Assembly (NCBI RefSeq): GCF_044373315.1 | Contig: NZ_JBILQK010000002.1 | Coordinates: 50,448 to 114,447 of the forward strand | DNA from: JACDQM01 sp044373315 | Lineage (GTDB): Bacteria; Pseudomonadota; Gammaproteobacteria; Burkholderiales; Burkholderiaceae_C | Direction of reading: 5' to 3' | Length of the DNA stretch: 64,000 nt | Shown here: positions 55,569-64,000 of the stretch, in pieces | How positions within the stretch are numbered: the stretch's first letter is position 1 | Layout of the letters: each line of letters starts with the position of its first letter | Made by a program: the position numbers and the translations under genes | Notes under the pieces: model-generated | What the model was told of the DNA's origin: nothing | Databases searched by the model: none | Seen by the model: the letters and a program-made list of their open reading frames with translations, nothing else

Positions 55569-55644
55569 TGGTGGGCCCTGAAGGATTCGAACCTTCGACC
55601 AACGGATTAAGAGTCCGCTGCTCTACCAACTGAGCTAAGGACCC
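55569..55644 (-). tRNA. tRNA-Lys (CUU), copy 2
   Basis: A 76-base tRNA with the same body as copy 1. Acceptor 5' strand is GGGTCCT, so the single G-U pair with AGGGCCC falls at the fourth position instead of the fifth. CCA is encoded. The anticodon is CTT. Confidence 0.96.
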
Positions 55645-55659
55645 ACGAAACCACATGAC

Positions 55660-55735
55660 TGGTGGGTTGTGCAGGATTCGAACCTGCGACCAACGGATTA
55701 AAAGTCCGCTGCTCTACCGACTGAGCTAACAACCC
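55660..55735 (-). tRNA. tRNA-Lys (UUU)
   Basis: A 76-base tRNA. Acceptor GGGTTGT pairs with ACAACCC, the anticodon loop is CTTTTAA with anticodon TTT, and CCA is encoded. It is first in the transcript with the two CUU copies. Confidence 0.97.
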
Positions 55736-55768
55736 CCGTTTCAGCAGAGCCTCAGATTATAGGCAAAC

Positions 55769-56581
55769 TCAAGCCTTGTTCGCAAGATTTTTTGCCGACG
55801 CTCCCACAAAAATCTTCAGCATTTCTGCGGCAGCTGCCATGCCGAAGCTCGCGGTGACGGCAACACTGGAGCCATAGCCGTGGCAGTTCAGGCTGCCATC
55901 CGACTCGCCCTCAAACCCACAAGCCGCGTCCTGCGGCCGCAGCACCGCCTCGCGCGAGAACACGCAACGGACCCCCATACGACCCTGCCTGGCTGCGCCG
56001 TACTGCTTGCGCAAGCGCTGACGCAAGGATGCCAGCAAGGGATCATGGGTCAGCAGACCCAAGTCCTCTATCTCGATCGCGTGAGGCTGGCGCTTGCCAC
56101 CCGCAGCGCCCACACCGACAAAGGGCAGGCCCGCAGCCATCGCCCAGGCGGCCAAGCATGCCTTGGCACGCAACTGATCACAGGCGTCGATCAAGCCATC
56201 GATCGACTGACCTTCCAACAAGCCAGGCCAGTTCTGTTCGTCAACGAATTCTTCGATGACGCGGACCTTGCAGTCGGGATGAATGTCAGCAATGCGCTGA
56301 CGCAGCGCCTCGCCCTTGGCCATGCCCAGCGTCGAGCTGAGCGCCTGCACCTGGCGGTTGACATTGGATTCAGCGACATGATCGAGATCGATCAGGACCA
56401 GCTCCGCGACGCCCATCCGGGCCAAGGCCTCGACGGCCCAGGAGCCGACGCCGCCCAAGCCCACGACGGCAAAACGTCCTGCTCGCAGACGCGCGTAGTC
56501 AGCGTCTCCATAGAGCCGACGCAAGCCGCCAAAGCGCCGCTCAGCGTCAACCTCGCTCGGCGTCCGGGCCTCAGCGCTCAC
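55769..56581 (-). CDS. tcdA: tRNA threonylcarbamoyladenosine dehydratase
   Basis: E1-like enzyme that cyclises t6A37 of tRNA to ct6A. The 270 residues contain the adenylation glycine motif VVGLGGVGSW, DLDHVAESNVNRQ, a late GSLNCHGYGSS segment and a C-terminal hydrophobic helix. GTG 56581 is chosen: GGAG lies eight bases upstream and it overlaps the transporter stop as GTGA. An upstream ATG at 56602 would lie inside the transporter gene. Confidence 0.92.
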   Translation of the reverse strand: MSAEARTPSEVDAERRFGGLRRLYGDADYARLRAGRFAVVGLGGVGSWAVEALARMGVAELVLIDLDHVAESNVNRQVQALSSTLGMAKGEALRQRIADIHPDCKVRVIEEFVDEQNWPGLLEGQSIDGLIDACDQLRAKACLAAWAMAAGLPFVGVGAAGGKRQPHAIEIEDLGLLTHDPLLASLRQRLRKQYGAARQGRMGVRCVFSREAVLRPQDAACGFEGESDGSLNCHGYGSSVAVTASFGMAAAAEMLKIFVGASAKNLANKA

Positions 56582-57693
56582 GCCATGCGCTCCAGCCGCC
56601 ACATCTGGAATCGCAGGCTAGCCACAGCACCGACGATGATGCCGGCGAAAGCGACAAAACTGCCAAGACTCAGTGTCGACACGCCGGACAAGCCCTGACC
56701 CACAGTGCAGCCCATGGCCACAACGCCGCCCACACCCATCAACACGGCGCCGATGATGTGATTCGCGGTGTCCTCAACGCCGCGGAACGCCTCCCAGCGG
56801 AAGCTGCCCGTCAGCAGCGAATACAGCGTCGACCCAACAACAACGCCCAGCACAGAGACGATGGCCAGGGTCAGCACCTTGCTCTTGTCGCTGAAGTACA
56901 TCAGCCAATCCATCGTGTAGGCCACAGGCGCGGTGAAGGTGAGTGATTCCATGCGCTGGTTGGTGCTGCCAAGAAACGCCTCCTCCAGCGTCTCCGGATG
57001 CTCAGCCAGATGTCCCATCACACCGGAAACCCACCAGAAGCCGACCACAAGAGCGCCCAACCCCAGACCGCCCAGCAGCACGTCCTGATTGCGTCCCTCA
57101 GCACGGAAAACAGCCCAGAGCACCAGCGCACCGCCAATCACGGCGCCAAGCAGCAAGGCCGCCTGCGCCTTGGCGAGCCCAAGCACCGGTGCCAGCATCG
57201 AGGGCAGGTCCTGACCGGTGGAAAGCTCAATGAAGACCTGATCAACTGTCGCGACCCGCGCGACGGCAGTCACGCCCTTCAGCGTCGCAAAGGCCGCAAA
57301 GCCCATCACCACGAACACCACCAGGGACTTCAGATTACCGGATCCGATGCGCAGCAAGGTCTTGTTGCCGCAGCCGGAGGCCAGCACCATGCCGAAGCCG
57401 AACAACAGCCCGCCAGTCAGATACGACAGCCACAACAGACGCGAGCCCGTGTAGATGCTCTTGCCCGCATCAATCCACCCAAGTCCCACCATGGTGTTGA
57501 AGCCCAGCATGGCTACACCGATGGCCAGCACCCACATGCGCATGCGGGCCCAATCGCCCATATTGACGATGTCAGCCACCGCGCCCATGGTGCAGAAGTG
57601 CGTGCGCTGCGCCACGGCGCCAAACAGCACGGCCAAGCCGAAACCGGCCCACAACACGTGCTGACCGAGAGAGATGATGTCGATATCCTGCAT
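56578..57693 (-). CDS. YeeE/YedE-family membrane transporter
   Basis: A 371-residue membrane protein with about nine to ten helices. Repeated motifs include GAVAQRTHFCTMGAV near the N-terminus and AMGCTVGQGLSG near the C-terminus. A central GLLFGFGMVLASGCGNKT completes the cysteine/glycine pattern of the YeeE/YedE family. Members move thiosulfate or related sulfur species; a subset is linked to selenium metabolism. Which one applies here is not decided by sequence alone. ATG 57693 is used because the longer version starts in the preceding terminator. tcdA overlaps its end. Confidence 0.85.
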   Translation of the reverse strand: MQDIDIISLGQHVLWAGFGLAVLFGAVAQRTHFCTMGAVADIVNMGDWARMRMWVLAIGVAMLGFNTMVGLGWIDAGKSIYTGSRLLWLSYLTGGLLFGFGMVLASGCGNKTLLRIGSGNLKSLVVFVVMGFAAFATLKGVTAVARVATVDQVFIELSTGQDLPSMLAPVLGLAKAQAALLLGAVIGGALVLWAVFRAEGRNQDVLLGGLGLGALVVGFWWVSGVMGHLAEHPETLEEAFLGSTNQRMESLTFTAPVAYTMDWLMYFSDKSKVLTLAIVSVLGVVVGSTLYSLLTGSFRWEAFRGVEDTANHIIGAVLMGVGGVVAMGCTVGQGLSGVSTLSLGSFVAFAGIIVGAVASLRFQMWRLERMA

Positions 57694-57710
57694 GTCGCGA
57701 ATTCTAGAGG

Positions 57711-57752
57711 GCAAGAAAAACAAAGCCCCCGCCACAGCGGTGGCAGGGGCTT
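57711..57752 (-). terminator. Terminator after cpoB
   Basis: On the minus strand AAGCCCCTGCCAC pairs with GTGGCGGGGGCTT and is followed by TTGTTTTTCTT. This is a strong Rho-independent terminator separating the tolB-pal-cpoB unit from the YedE-type gene. Confidence 0.9.
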
Positions 57753-57787
57753 GCTGAACCAGCGCTGAGCGCCGTTTGGCCTTGCGC

Positions 57788-58585
57788 CTACTTCAAGGCG
57801 GCCAGTCGTTCCTTGGCGGCCTGAGCCGCATCGGTGCCGGGATAGGTCTTGAGCAGATCTTCAAGAGTGCGGCGTGCCCCCTTCACTTCCTTGAGCTCGA
57901 TCTGGCAGTTGGCCGTCGCCAGCAGAGCCTCGGCGGCCCGCGGGTGAGTCGGGCTGGCCTTGATGAAGGCCCGGAAGGTCTCGATCGCTTCCTTGTAGTC
58001 GCGCTTGCCATAGTAGGCATTGCCGAGCCAGAAACGCACCGAGTCCACGTAGCCACTCGCGGGGTAGCGGCGCTGGAATCCGCCCAGCGCCGCGGCAGCC
58101 TCGACAAAGTCGCCGCGTCGCACCAGACCGATAGCGGCCTCGTACTGCCGCTTCTCATCCGGATCCACCTGGAACTCGCGCCCGTCCAGGGCGACCTTCT
58201 GTGGCTCCAAGGGACGCAGCCGCGCGTCAAGGCTCTGCGACTGGTCGGTCAACTTGCGTTGCGTGTCCGACAGATCGCGGGCCAATTGCTCGTTTTGGCC
58301 GCGCAACCGGGCCATCTCCGCGCGCAGCGTTTCGAGCTGGGCATTCAACTCCAGCAGGCTGCGACGCAACTGGCTGACTTGCTCGGCAAGCTGCCCGGTT
58401 TGTGCTTCAGCCGACTGGCGCTGAGCTTCGTCGAGCTTCTGAACTCGCGCACGCAGATCCAGGATGGCCCGGCGGGCCTCATCATCCTCGAACAATGCAT
58501 GCGCGGGTCCGCCAGCCAGCAGGCCGGCTCCGGCCAAGGCCAACGCCAGGAACGGACGGGTGACGAATGCCCAGGCGGACCTCAT
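57788..58585 (-). CDS. cpoB: Cell division coordinator CpoB (YbgF)
   Basis: A 265-residue periplasmic protein. The signal peptide (cleavage near AHA) is followed by a trimerising coiled coil (residues ~35-110) and a C-terminal TPR domain (YEAAIGLVRRGDFVEAAAAL, FWLGNAYYGKRDYKEAIETF, then PRAAEALLATANCQIELKE). CpoB links Tol-Pal and peptidoglycan synthesis in division. It starts one base after pal. Confidence 0.93.
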   Translation of the reverse strand: MRSAWAFVTRPFLALALAGAGLLAGGPAHALFEDDEARRAILDLRARVQKLDEAQRQSAEAQTGQLAEQVSQLRRSLLELNAQLETLRAEMARLRGQNEQLARDLSDTQRKLTDQSQSLDARLRPLEPQKVALDGREFQVDPDEKRQYEAAIGLVRRGDFVEAAAALGGFQRRYPASGYVDSVRFWLGNAYYGKRDYKEAIETFRAFIKASPTHPRAAEALLATANCQIELKEVKGARRTLEDLLKTYPGTDAAQAAKERLAALK

Positions 58586-58586
58586 C

Positions 58587-59129
58587 TCACTTGTCCTTCA
58601 GCTCGACGCGACGGTTCTTGGCCCACACAGCCTCGCCGCTGCCGACCTCAGCCGGACGCTCCTTGCCGAAGCTCACCGGTTCAATGCGCGCTGCATCCAC
58701 GCCCACCAGTCCGAGCGACTTGGCAACGGCTTCCGCTCGACGCTGACCCAGGGCCAGGTTGTACTCGCTGCCACCGCGCTCGTCGGTATGGCCTTCCAGG
58801 CGCAGCGTCACCTTGGGATCCACGCTCAGGCGCTTGGCGTGCGCTTCGATGACATTCTGGTACTCAGACTTAACGACATAGCTGTCGTAGTCGAAGTAGA
58901 CGACGCGCAGCTTGGACACTGCCTCGGCCGCCTGGGCAGCCAGATCCACCGTTTGCACCTTGGTCGTCGACGTCGGTGCGGTGTTCGCTCCGGTGCCCGT
59001 GCCGGTGCCGCCCGTCGCCGGTGTCACCACGCGGCTCTCGACAGGTGCCGGCTCATCCAGCTTGGTCGAGCTGCAGCCAGCCAGGGCAGCAGCGGCCAAC
59101 AGGGCCAGGGCAAACTTTGGGTTCTTCAT
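58587..59129 (-). CDS. pal: Peptidoglycan-associated lipoprotein Pal
   Basis: A 180-residue outer-membrane lipoprotein. The lipobox LAGC marks the lipidated Cys near residue 19. A Thr/Gly-rich linker is followed by an OmpA-like domain VYFDYDSYVV...LEGHTDERGGSEYNLALGQRRAEAV...NRRVEL that binds peptidoglycan. ATG 59129 follows AGGAG by ten bases; the adjacent GTG 59132 is also possible. It lies between tolB and cpoB. Confidence 0.97.
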   Translation of the reverse strand: MKNPKFALALLAAAALAGCSSTKLDEPAPVESRVVTPATGGTGTGTGANTAPTSTTKVQTVDLAAQAAEAVSKLRVVYFDYDSYVVKSEYQNVIEAHAKRLSVDPKVTLRLEGHTDERGGSEYNLALGQRRAEAVAKSLGLVGVDAARIEPVSFGKERPAEVGSGEAVWAKNRRVELKDK

Positions 59130-59212
59130 CACTCAGTCACTCCTCTAAAAAACAAGAAAGGGTCCGGACGGGGCCTTGAGCTTGCCGCCCAGGCCCAGCT
59201 TGGTTGCAGCAT

Positions 59213-60514
59213 TCAGCGCCCAAACGGGCTCCAGGTGGGTTCACGCACATCGGCTTGGGTCGATACCAATCGCGCCTTGATGCGGCCATCCAATGTGCTG
59301 GTCATCAGCACATCGCGGCCACCGGAGCGGGTTGCATACACCAGCAGTCGGCCGTTGGGTGCGAAGCTCGGGCTTTCGTCATCACTGGTGTCGCTGATCA
59401 CCCGTACCGCACCACTGCCCAGATCCATCACGCAGACCTTGAAGGCGCTGCCGCTGCGATTCACGTAGGCCAGCGTCCTGCCATCGGGACTGATCACCGG
59501 ACTGATGTTGTAGCTGCCGCTGAAGCTCACGCGATCCGCGCTGCCGCCGGCCACCGGCATCCGGTAGATCTGCGGACTGCCACCACGGTCGCTGACGAAA
59601 TACAGCGTCTGCCCATCAGGCGCGAACACCGGCTCGGTATCGATCGCCTGAGTCTGGGTCAGGCGCCGCAGGCCGCTGCCGTCGCGCCGGATCATGAAGA
59701 GCTGCGAGCCGCCATCGCGCGACAAGGTCAGCGCCAGTTGCTGCCCGTCAGGCGAGAAAGCTGGTGCGCTGTTGCTGCCGCGGAAATCGGCCAGTACACG
59801 GCGGCGCCCCGTGGAGAGGTCCTGCAGCCAGACCACGGCCTTGCGCGACTCGAAGGACACATAGGCCAGCTCACGACCGTCCGGCGCCCAGGCCGGCGAG
59901 ATGATGGGCTCGGGGCTGGACAAGGCCACCTGCCCGCCCTCGCCGTCGGCATCGGCGATGCGCAGCGCGTAGCGGCTGCCCGCCTTGGTGACATAGGCCA
60001 TACGCGTGGCGAAGATGCCGCGCTCGCCGGTCAGCTTCTGGTAGATGGTGTCGGCAATGCGGTGCGCTGCCAGACGCACGTCGTCGGGCGCCACGGCATG
60101 AGCCTCGCCGCCGAGGTCCTGGCCCTTGACGGCGTCCCAAAGCTTGAATCGAAGATCAACCCGGCCATCAGCCAGACGCATGGCAGAGCCAGCGGCCAGT
60201 GCGTCGGCTTGCCGACTGCGCCATTCGCTCCACACCGGCGCGATGCCTTCGTGCGGCCCGGGCGCTGCGTCGATGATGCGGAACTGGCCGCTGCGCTCCA
60301 GATCAGCACGGATGATGGCAGCCACCGGCTGGCCGGCACGGACCTCATCACGGAAGTCCGGAATCGCGATCGGCAGCTGACTGCCTCCGACGCCGGAGAT
60401 CTCGACGCGAAACTGGGCCAAGGCAGGCAGGGCGAGGGTCGACAATGAGCCCCCCAGCCAGGCGCGGCGATTCAGTCGCGAAGCAAAAAACTGAGAAAAA
60501 GGTTGGGCGCGCAT
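59213..60514 (-). CDS. tolB: Tol-Pal system protein TolB
   Basis: A 433-residue periplasmic protein. The N-terminal alpha/beta domain begins RVEISGVGGSQLPIAIPDF, and a six-bladed beta-propeller repeats FxPDGxxL..v..r.g (for example FAPDGQTLYFVSDRGG). It binds Pal. The leader contains NRRAWLGG, which resembles a twin-arginine signal rather than an ordinary Sec signal. tolQRA are not in the window. It is first of tolB-pal-cpoB and divergent from the AhpD-like gene. Confidence 0.96.
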   Translation of the reverse strand: MRAQPFSQFFASRLNRRAWLGGSLSTLALPALAQFRVEISGVGGSQLPIAIPDFRDEVRAGQPVAAIIRADLERSGQFRIIDAAPGPHEGIAPVWSEWRSRQADALAAGSAMRLADGRVDLRFKLWDAVKGQDLGGEAHAVAPDDVRLAAHRIADTIYQKLTGERGIFATRMAYVTKAGSRYALRIADADGEGGQVALSSPEPIISPAWAPDGRELAYVSFESRKAVVWLQDLSTGRRRVLADFRGSNSAPAFSPDGQQLALTLSRDGGSQLFMIRRDGSGLRRLTQTQAIDTEPVFAPDGQTLYFVSDRGGSPQIYRMPVAGGSADRVSFSGSYNISPVISPDGRTLAYVNRSGSAFKVCVMDLGSGAVRVISDTSDDESPSFAPNGRLLVYATRSGGRDVLMTSTLDGRIKARLVSTQADVREPTWSPFGR

Positions 60515-60653
60515 GCTCGAAGTTGTGCAGAACACACCAGAGCTGGTGCCTGGCGGTGCAGGCCGGTATTCTGCCCTAGCGACCATCGCCCCCGTGGCTA
60601 TCATGGCTGGAAACCGTTTGAAACCAAGTGCATTGGACAAAGAGGACGCTCCG

Positions 60654-61235
60654 ATGAATGCCATCAGCCGCTACCCCGTTCCCGCGTTGGACGCGTTGCC
60701 TGAAGATGTGCGCCAGCGCATTCTGGATGTGCAAGAAAAGGCTGGGTTCGTACCCAATGTCTTCCTGGCACTGGCGCGGCGTCCGGACGAGTTCCGCGCA
60801 TTCCTCGCCTACCACGATGCCTTGCTGCTGCGGGATTCCGGCCTCAGCAAAGGCGAGCGCGAGATGATCATCGTCGCCACCAGCGCGGCGAACAGTTGCC
60901 TCTACTGCGTGGTGGCTCATGGGGCGATCTTGCGGGTCTATGAAAAAGCGCCGATGCTGGCTGACCAAATCGCCACCAACTACCGCAAGGCTGACATCTC
61001 ACCTCGTCAGCGCGCGATGCTGGACTTCGCAATGAAGGTCTGCCTGAACTCGGCCGAGGTCGGCGACGCAGACTACGCCGGGCTGCGCGCCCAGGGCTTC
61101 AGCGACGAGGACATCTGGGACATCTGCTCGATCACCGCCCTGTTCGGCCTGTCCAATCGATTGGCCAACACCATCTCCTTGCGCCCCAACGATGAGTTCT
61201 ATCTGCTGGGACGCATCCCACGCGCCAAAACCTGA
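60654..61235 (+). CDS. AhpD-like peroxidase-related protein
   Basis: A 193-residue all-helical protein of the carboxymuconolactone decarboxylase/AhpD superfamily. The redox motif CLYCVVAHG (CxxC followed by His) is preceded by the LSKGEREMIIVATSAAN helix. Members of this subfamily (peroxidase-related enzymes, about 190 residues) reduce peroxides or act as thiol oxidoreductases. ATG 60654 has AGAGGA upstream; the longer frame includes non-conserved sequence over the tolB promoter. Confidence 0.9.
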   Translation: MNAISRYPVPALDALPEDVRQRILDVQEKAGFVPNVFLALARRPDEFRAFLAYHDALLLRDSGLSKGEREMIIVATSAANSCLYCVVAHGAILRVYEKAPMLADQIATNYRKADISPRQRAMLDFAMKVCLNSAEVGDADYAGLRAQGFSDEDIWDICSITALFGLSNRLANTISLRPNDEFYLLGRIPRAKT

Positions 61236-61264
61236 ACTCCGACAGCACCGGCGAACCAAAGGCA

Positions 61265-61690
61265 ATGAGCTACGCCTCGAGCACCTCGGCAGCAAGCAGT
61301 CTGCGCGTGCTGGTCGCCGACGACATGCCGCTGAATCTGCGCGCAGCCGCGGCGCTGCTGAAGGCCCTGGGCCACGGCGGTGCGCTGGTCACGGACGGTC
61401 AGAAGGCCTTGAATGCCCTGGCTCAGCAGGCCTTCGATCTGGTGCTACTTGACGTCTCGATGCCAGGACTGAGCGGGCTCGATGTGTTGCGCGAGATCCG
61501 CGCCAAGGAGCTCAAAGGTGGGCCAAGGATGCCAGTCATCATCGTGTCCGGCCACGATCTGCCCGAGGACCGAGACCGCTTTCTCGAGGCGGGTGCAGAC
61601 GGCGTTCTGGTCAAGCCGCTGCAGCGGATTGCGTTGTCTGCTGAAGTGCAGCGTGTGCTGACTGCCAGCAAACGCAGATGCGAGTGCTGA
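61265..61690 (+). CDS. Single-domain response regulator
   Basis: A 141-residue CheY-like receiver. VADDMP gives the acidic pair, Asp in LVLLDVSMPG is the phosphoacceptor and K in VLVKPLQ the conserved lysine. No output domain follows. AAAGG precedes the ATG. It is convergent with the chemoreceptor gene, so it may be part of a chemotaxis or signalling relay, but its kinase is not identified. Confidence 0.88.
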   Translation: MSYASSTSAASSLRVLVADDMPLNLRAAAALLKALGHGGALVTDGQKALNALAQQAFDLVLLDVSMPGLSGLDVLREIRAKELKGGPRMPVIIVSGHDLPEDRDRFLEAGADGVLVKPLQRIALSAEVQRVLTASKRRCEC

Positions 61691-61724
61691 GAGCTTCTAC
61701 CCGACTGCCAGTTCCAGCGTCCGT

Positions 61725-63863
61725 TCAGAAAGTCTCCCAGTCGCCGCCGGCATCCGCACTCGGGGTCGGAGCACGTTGCGCGCGCGGCGTGGGTGCTGGA
61801 TGTGGGGCAACGCCTGCCGACTGCAGCTTTCGCGTTGCCGGCGGCGTCGGGCTCTGAGACGAGCCGCTCTCAACGCCCCCACCATCCACACGGACGCGCA
61901 GCTGCTTGAGAACCTGGGCCACCTGCTTGCCTGCCTCGACGAAGGGGGTTCCAGCGTCCAGCATCTTGCCTGCCTGTTCGTAGCGCTGCTGCATCAGCGC
62001 ATCGGCCACCTTGCCGGCCTGCTGATGGAAATCGCGGTGCACGGCAATCAGCCGCACGAAGCTGGCCTCATGGCCCCAGCGTTTGCCGCCGACACCGTGG
62101 AGCCACTTGCCAAGCTGGCAGCAATCGTCGCGGCGGAGCTCATCAGCATTCACATTGAGCTTGCGCGACACCGCATTGCGCAAAGTCACGCGCCACTGCT
62201 GATGGGCCGCAAGAGCAGCTTCAAAATTGAGCTCTTCGGCAGTCCCACTGGACTGGAGGGCTTGGTTCTGCTTGCGCAGTTGCACCGCATCCTCCTCGGC
62301 CAAGGTCACATCGCGCTCGGTGAGCTTGAACACGCGGATTGTGCCGTGCACCACGGTCACCTGCGCATCCATGGACTTGGCTGCCGCCGACAGCTCTTCA
62401 ACCATTGCAGCATTCTGCTGCGTCAAGGTGTCGAGCTGAGCCACCGCCTGACTGATCTGGCCAACACCGACTTCCTGCTCCTGCGCGGCACGACGGATTT
62501 CGTCGATCAATCCCGTGGTCTTCTCCACTGCAGCCAATGTTTCTCCCATGCGCTCCTGCGCAGCCTGGGTCTGGCGCGCGCCGTTCTCCACGCGGCCAAT
62601 CGAGTCCTCGATCAGTTGCTTGATCTCGCGCGCAGCTCCGGTCGTTCGCTGTGCCAGCGCACGCACCTCGGACGCCACGACGGCGAAGCCGCGCCCCTGT
62701 TCGCCAGCGCGCGCCGCCTCGACGGCAGCATTCAAGGCCAGGATGTTGGTCTGGAAGGCCACGCCATCGATGACCTGGATGATGCTGCCGATCTTGCCGG
62801 AGGACTCAGCAATGTCCTTCATGGTCTCAGCAACAGCCTGCACGGCCTCATGGCTTCGCCGTGACAATGCAGCGGCTTCAGTCGCCAGGACGGAGCCCTG
62901 GTCTGCCATTTGTGTCGTCTGCTTGATAGTGCCACTGATCTCCTCCATGGAGGCGGCACTCTGCTCCAGGCTGCTGGCCTGGGACTCGGTGCGACCGGAA
63001 AGATCGATGCTGCCGGCCGCGATCTCCTGCGACGCGCCGCGCAGATTGGCGACCTCATGCCGCACATCGCGCACCACCGTCCGCACCGACACCGATAGCT
63101 GCGCCAAGGCCAACTCCAGCTCGCCCAGGATGCCTTGCGCCTCGACCTCCACCGTGCGCGTCAGGTCGCCTGAAGCCATGCGAAATGCCGCATCGCGAAT
63201 CGCGTGCAGCGGCTTGATCAGCGTGCGTTGCGCCAGGATGCAGGCAATGCCGGCGCCAAGGGCTGCCACCACGAACGTCAACCAGCCAGGCGCCTCGAGT
63301 TGAGCGGAAATGGTGGGGCCGAGGGCGGCAGCGGCGATGCTGACATTCATCCACCCAAGCGGCCCCATCGTCAGCCACCGGCGCAAGCGCCCCAGCGCCG
63401 TGTCGATGCGCAAGCGTCCCGCCTCAAGCCGATGATTCAAGCGCCCTGCAGCCGCCTCGTCGCGCATCCGTGCATACAGTTGCTCGGCCTGCTCCACCTG
63501 GCCAGCCTGAGGCGCAGTCCGAACCGAGAGGAATCCAACGATGCGTTCACCGCTGCGCACCGGTGTCGCGTTGGCGTAAACCCAGTAATGGTCCCCGTTC
63601 TTGCGGCGATTCTTCACCATGCCAGACCAAGGTCGCCCGCCCTCGATGGTGGCCCACATGTCGCGGAAGGCCTCTTCCGGCATATCTGGGTGGCGGACCA
63701 CGTTGTGCGGCTGACCCAGCAACTCTTCACGCAAGAAGCCACTCGCGTTGACGAAGTTGTTGTTGCAGTAGGTGATGCGCCCCTTGGGGTCCGTGACCGA
63801 GATCAGCGTCTGATCCGCTGGAAAGGCATAGGCCTTGCCGGTAACTGGTAGGTTTGTCCGCAT
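61725..63863 (-). CDS. Chemoreceptor with PAS, HAMP, signalling and CZB domains
   Basis: A 712-residue Aer-like methyl-accepting chemotaxis protein. An N-terminal PAS domain (about 20-120: TDPKGRITYCNNNFVNASGF...DHYWVYANATP) is followed by a double membrane segment (about 166-206) and HAMP. The signalling domain hairpin tip is around VDGVAFQTNILALNAAVEAA. The C-terminal CZB zinc-binding domain has LGKWLHGVG and HRDFHQQA. A Ser/Pro-rich tail ends DWETF, resembling the CheR/CheB-tethering pentapeptide. ATG 63863 starts the conserved PAS leader. Aer-like receptors sense redox or oxygen through FAD. Confidence 0.9.
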   Translation of the reverse strand: MRTNLPVTGKAYAFPADQTLISVTDPKGRITYCNNNFVNASGFLREELLGQPHNVVRHPDMPEEAFRDMWATIEGGRPWSGMVKNRRKNGDHYWVYANATPVRSGERIVGFLSVRTAPQAGQVEQAEQLYARMRDEAAAGRLNHRLEAGRLRIDTALGRLRRWLTMGPLGWMNVSIAAAALGPTISAQLEAPGWLTFVVAALGAGIACILAQRTLIKPLHAIRDAAFRMASGDLTRTVEVEAQGILGELELALAQLSVSVRTVVRDVRHEVANLRGASQEIAAGSIDLSGRTESQASSLEQSAASMEEISGTIKQTTQMADQGSVLATEAAALSRRSHEAVQAVAETMKDIAESSGKIGSIIQVIDGVAFQTNILALNAAVEAARAGEQGRGFAVVASEVRALAQRTTGAAREIKQLIEDSIGRVENGARQTQAAQERMGETLAAVEKTTGLIDEIRRAAQEQEVGVGQISQAVAQLDTLTQQNAAMVEELSAAAKSMDAQVTVVHGTIRVFKLTERDVTLAEEDAVQLRKQNQALQSSGTAEELNFEAALAAHQQWRVTLRNAVSRKLNVNADELRRDDCCQLGKWLHGVGGKRWGHEASFVRLIAVHRDFHQQAGKVADALMQQRYEQAGKMLDAGTPFVEAGKQVAQVLKQLRVRVDGGGVESGSSQSPTPPATRKLQSAGVAPHPAPTPRAQRAPTPSADAGGDWETF

Positions 63864-64000
63864 GGGGTGGCATCCGCGCTCGTTGCAACTCCATCGAGCG
63901 CACAGCCACGCTGACTCAACAGCGCCCGCCACCCGACAACCAGACGCCAGATGGCGCCCTGCCCCTAGCATCACCGATGCGCGCCCCGGCACTGCGGGGA

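Overview
The window is about 64 kb of GC-rich chromosome from a betaproteobacterium, most likely of the order Burkholderiales (Rubrivivax/Leptothrix/Roseateles type). This is inferred from PhaR plus 3-hydroxybutyrate dehydrogenase (polyhydroxybutyrate metabolism), the guaA/guaB and ratA-rnfH/smpB neighbourhoods, tolB-pal-cpoB, and tRNA genes that encode CCA. Genes are dense, and many neighbours overlap by 1-4 bases.

Region 1 (1-6500) looks accessory. It holds the start of a creatininase-family gene cut by the window edge, an AraC regulator, a DUF3703-membrane-metallo-beta-lactamase fusion, a TetR regulator divergent from an alpha/beta hydrolase across a perfect inverted repeat, and a run of small genes that resemble orphan immunity proteins. 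Region 2 (6.6-36.5 kb) is mostly core: guaA, an MFS exporter, guaB, ratA-rnfH, smpB, a purine deaminase, a PLP lyase, rimO, phaR, slyX, tRNA-Val, relA, hbdH, a two-component pair, ispF, a PlpD-like type Vd patatin autotransporter, clpB with a clear sigma-32 promoter, crcB-moaE, a diguanylate cyclase, an Mpo1-like protein, panE, and a GcvH-like/DsrE-like/nitroreductase trio.

Region 3 (36.6-54.2 kb) is the highlight: a compact selenocysteine and formate-respiration island on the minus strand. In transcription order it runs fdhD, fdhG (in-frame UGA = selenocysteine, with a SECIS-like hairpin), fdxH, fdoI, fdhE, selA, a phosphonate-type ABC transporter (phnD-C-E-E-like, possibly importing selenium oxyanions), selB and selC (tRNA-Sec, UCA anticodon). 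The enzyme, its maturation factors, its Sec-decoding machinery and a candidate Se importer therefore lie almost contiguously. Only selD is not seen. A divergent NtrC-like response regulator that lacks the GAFTGA loop and its histidine kinase flank the island. Repeated dyads in the fdhG upstream region are candidate operators.

Region 4 (54.2-64 kb) is again core: mrp, three tRNA-Lys genes, YedE-family transporter/tcdA, tolB-pal-cpoB, an AhpD-like protein, a CheY-like receiver and a PAS/CZB chemoreceptor ending in a CheR-tether pentapeptide. All coordinates and motifs were read by eye; family names rest on recognised motifs, not on searches.
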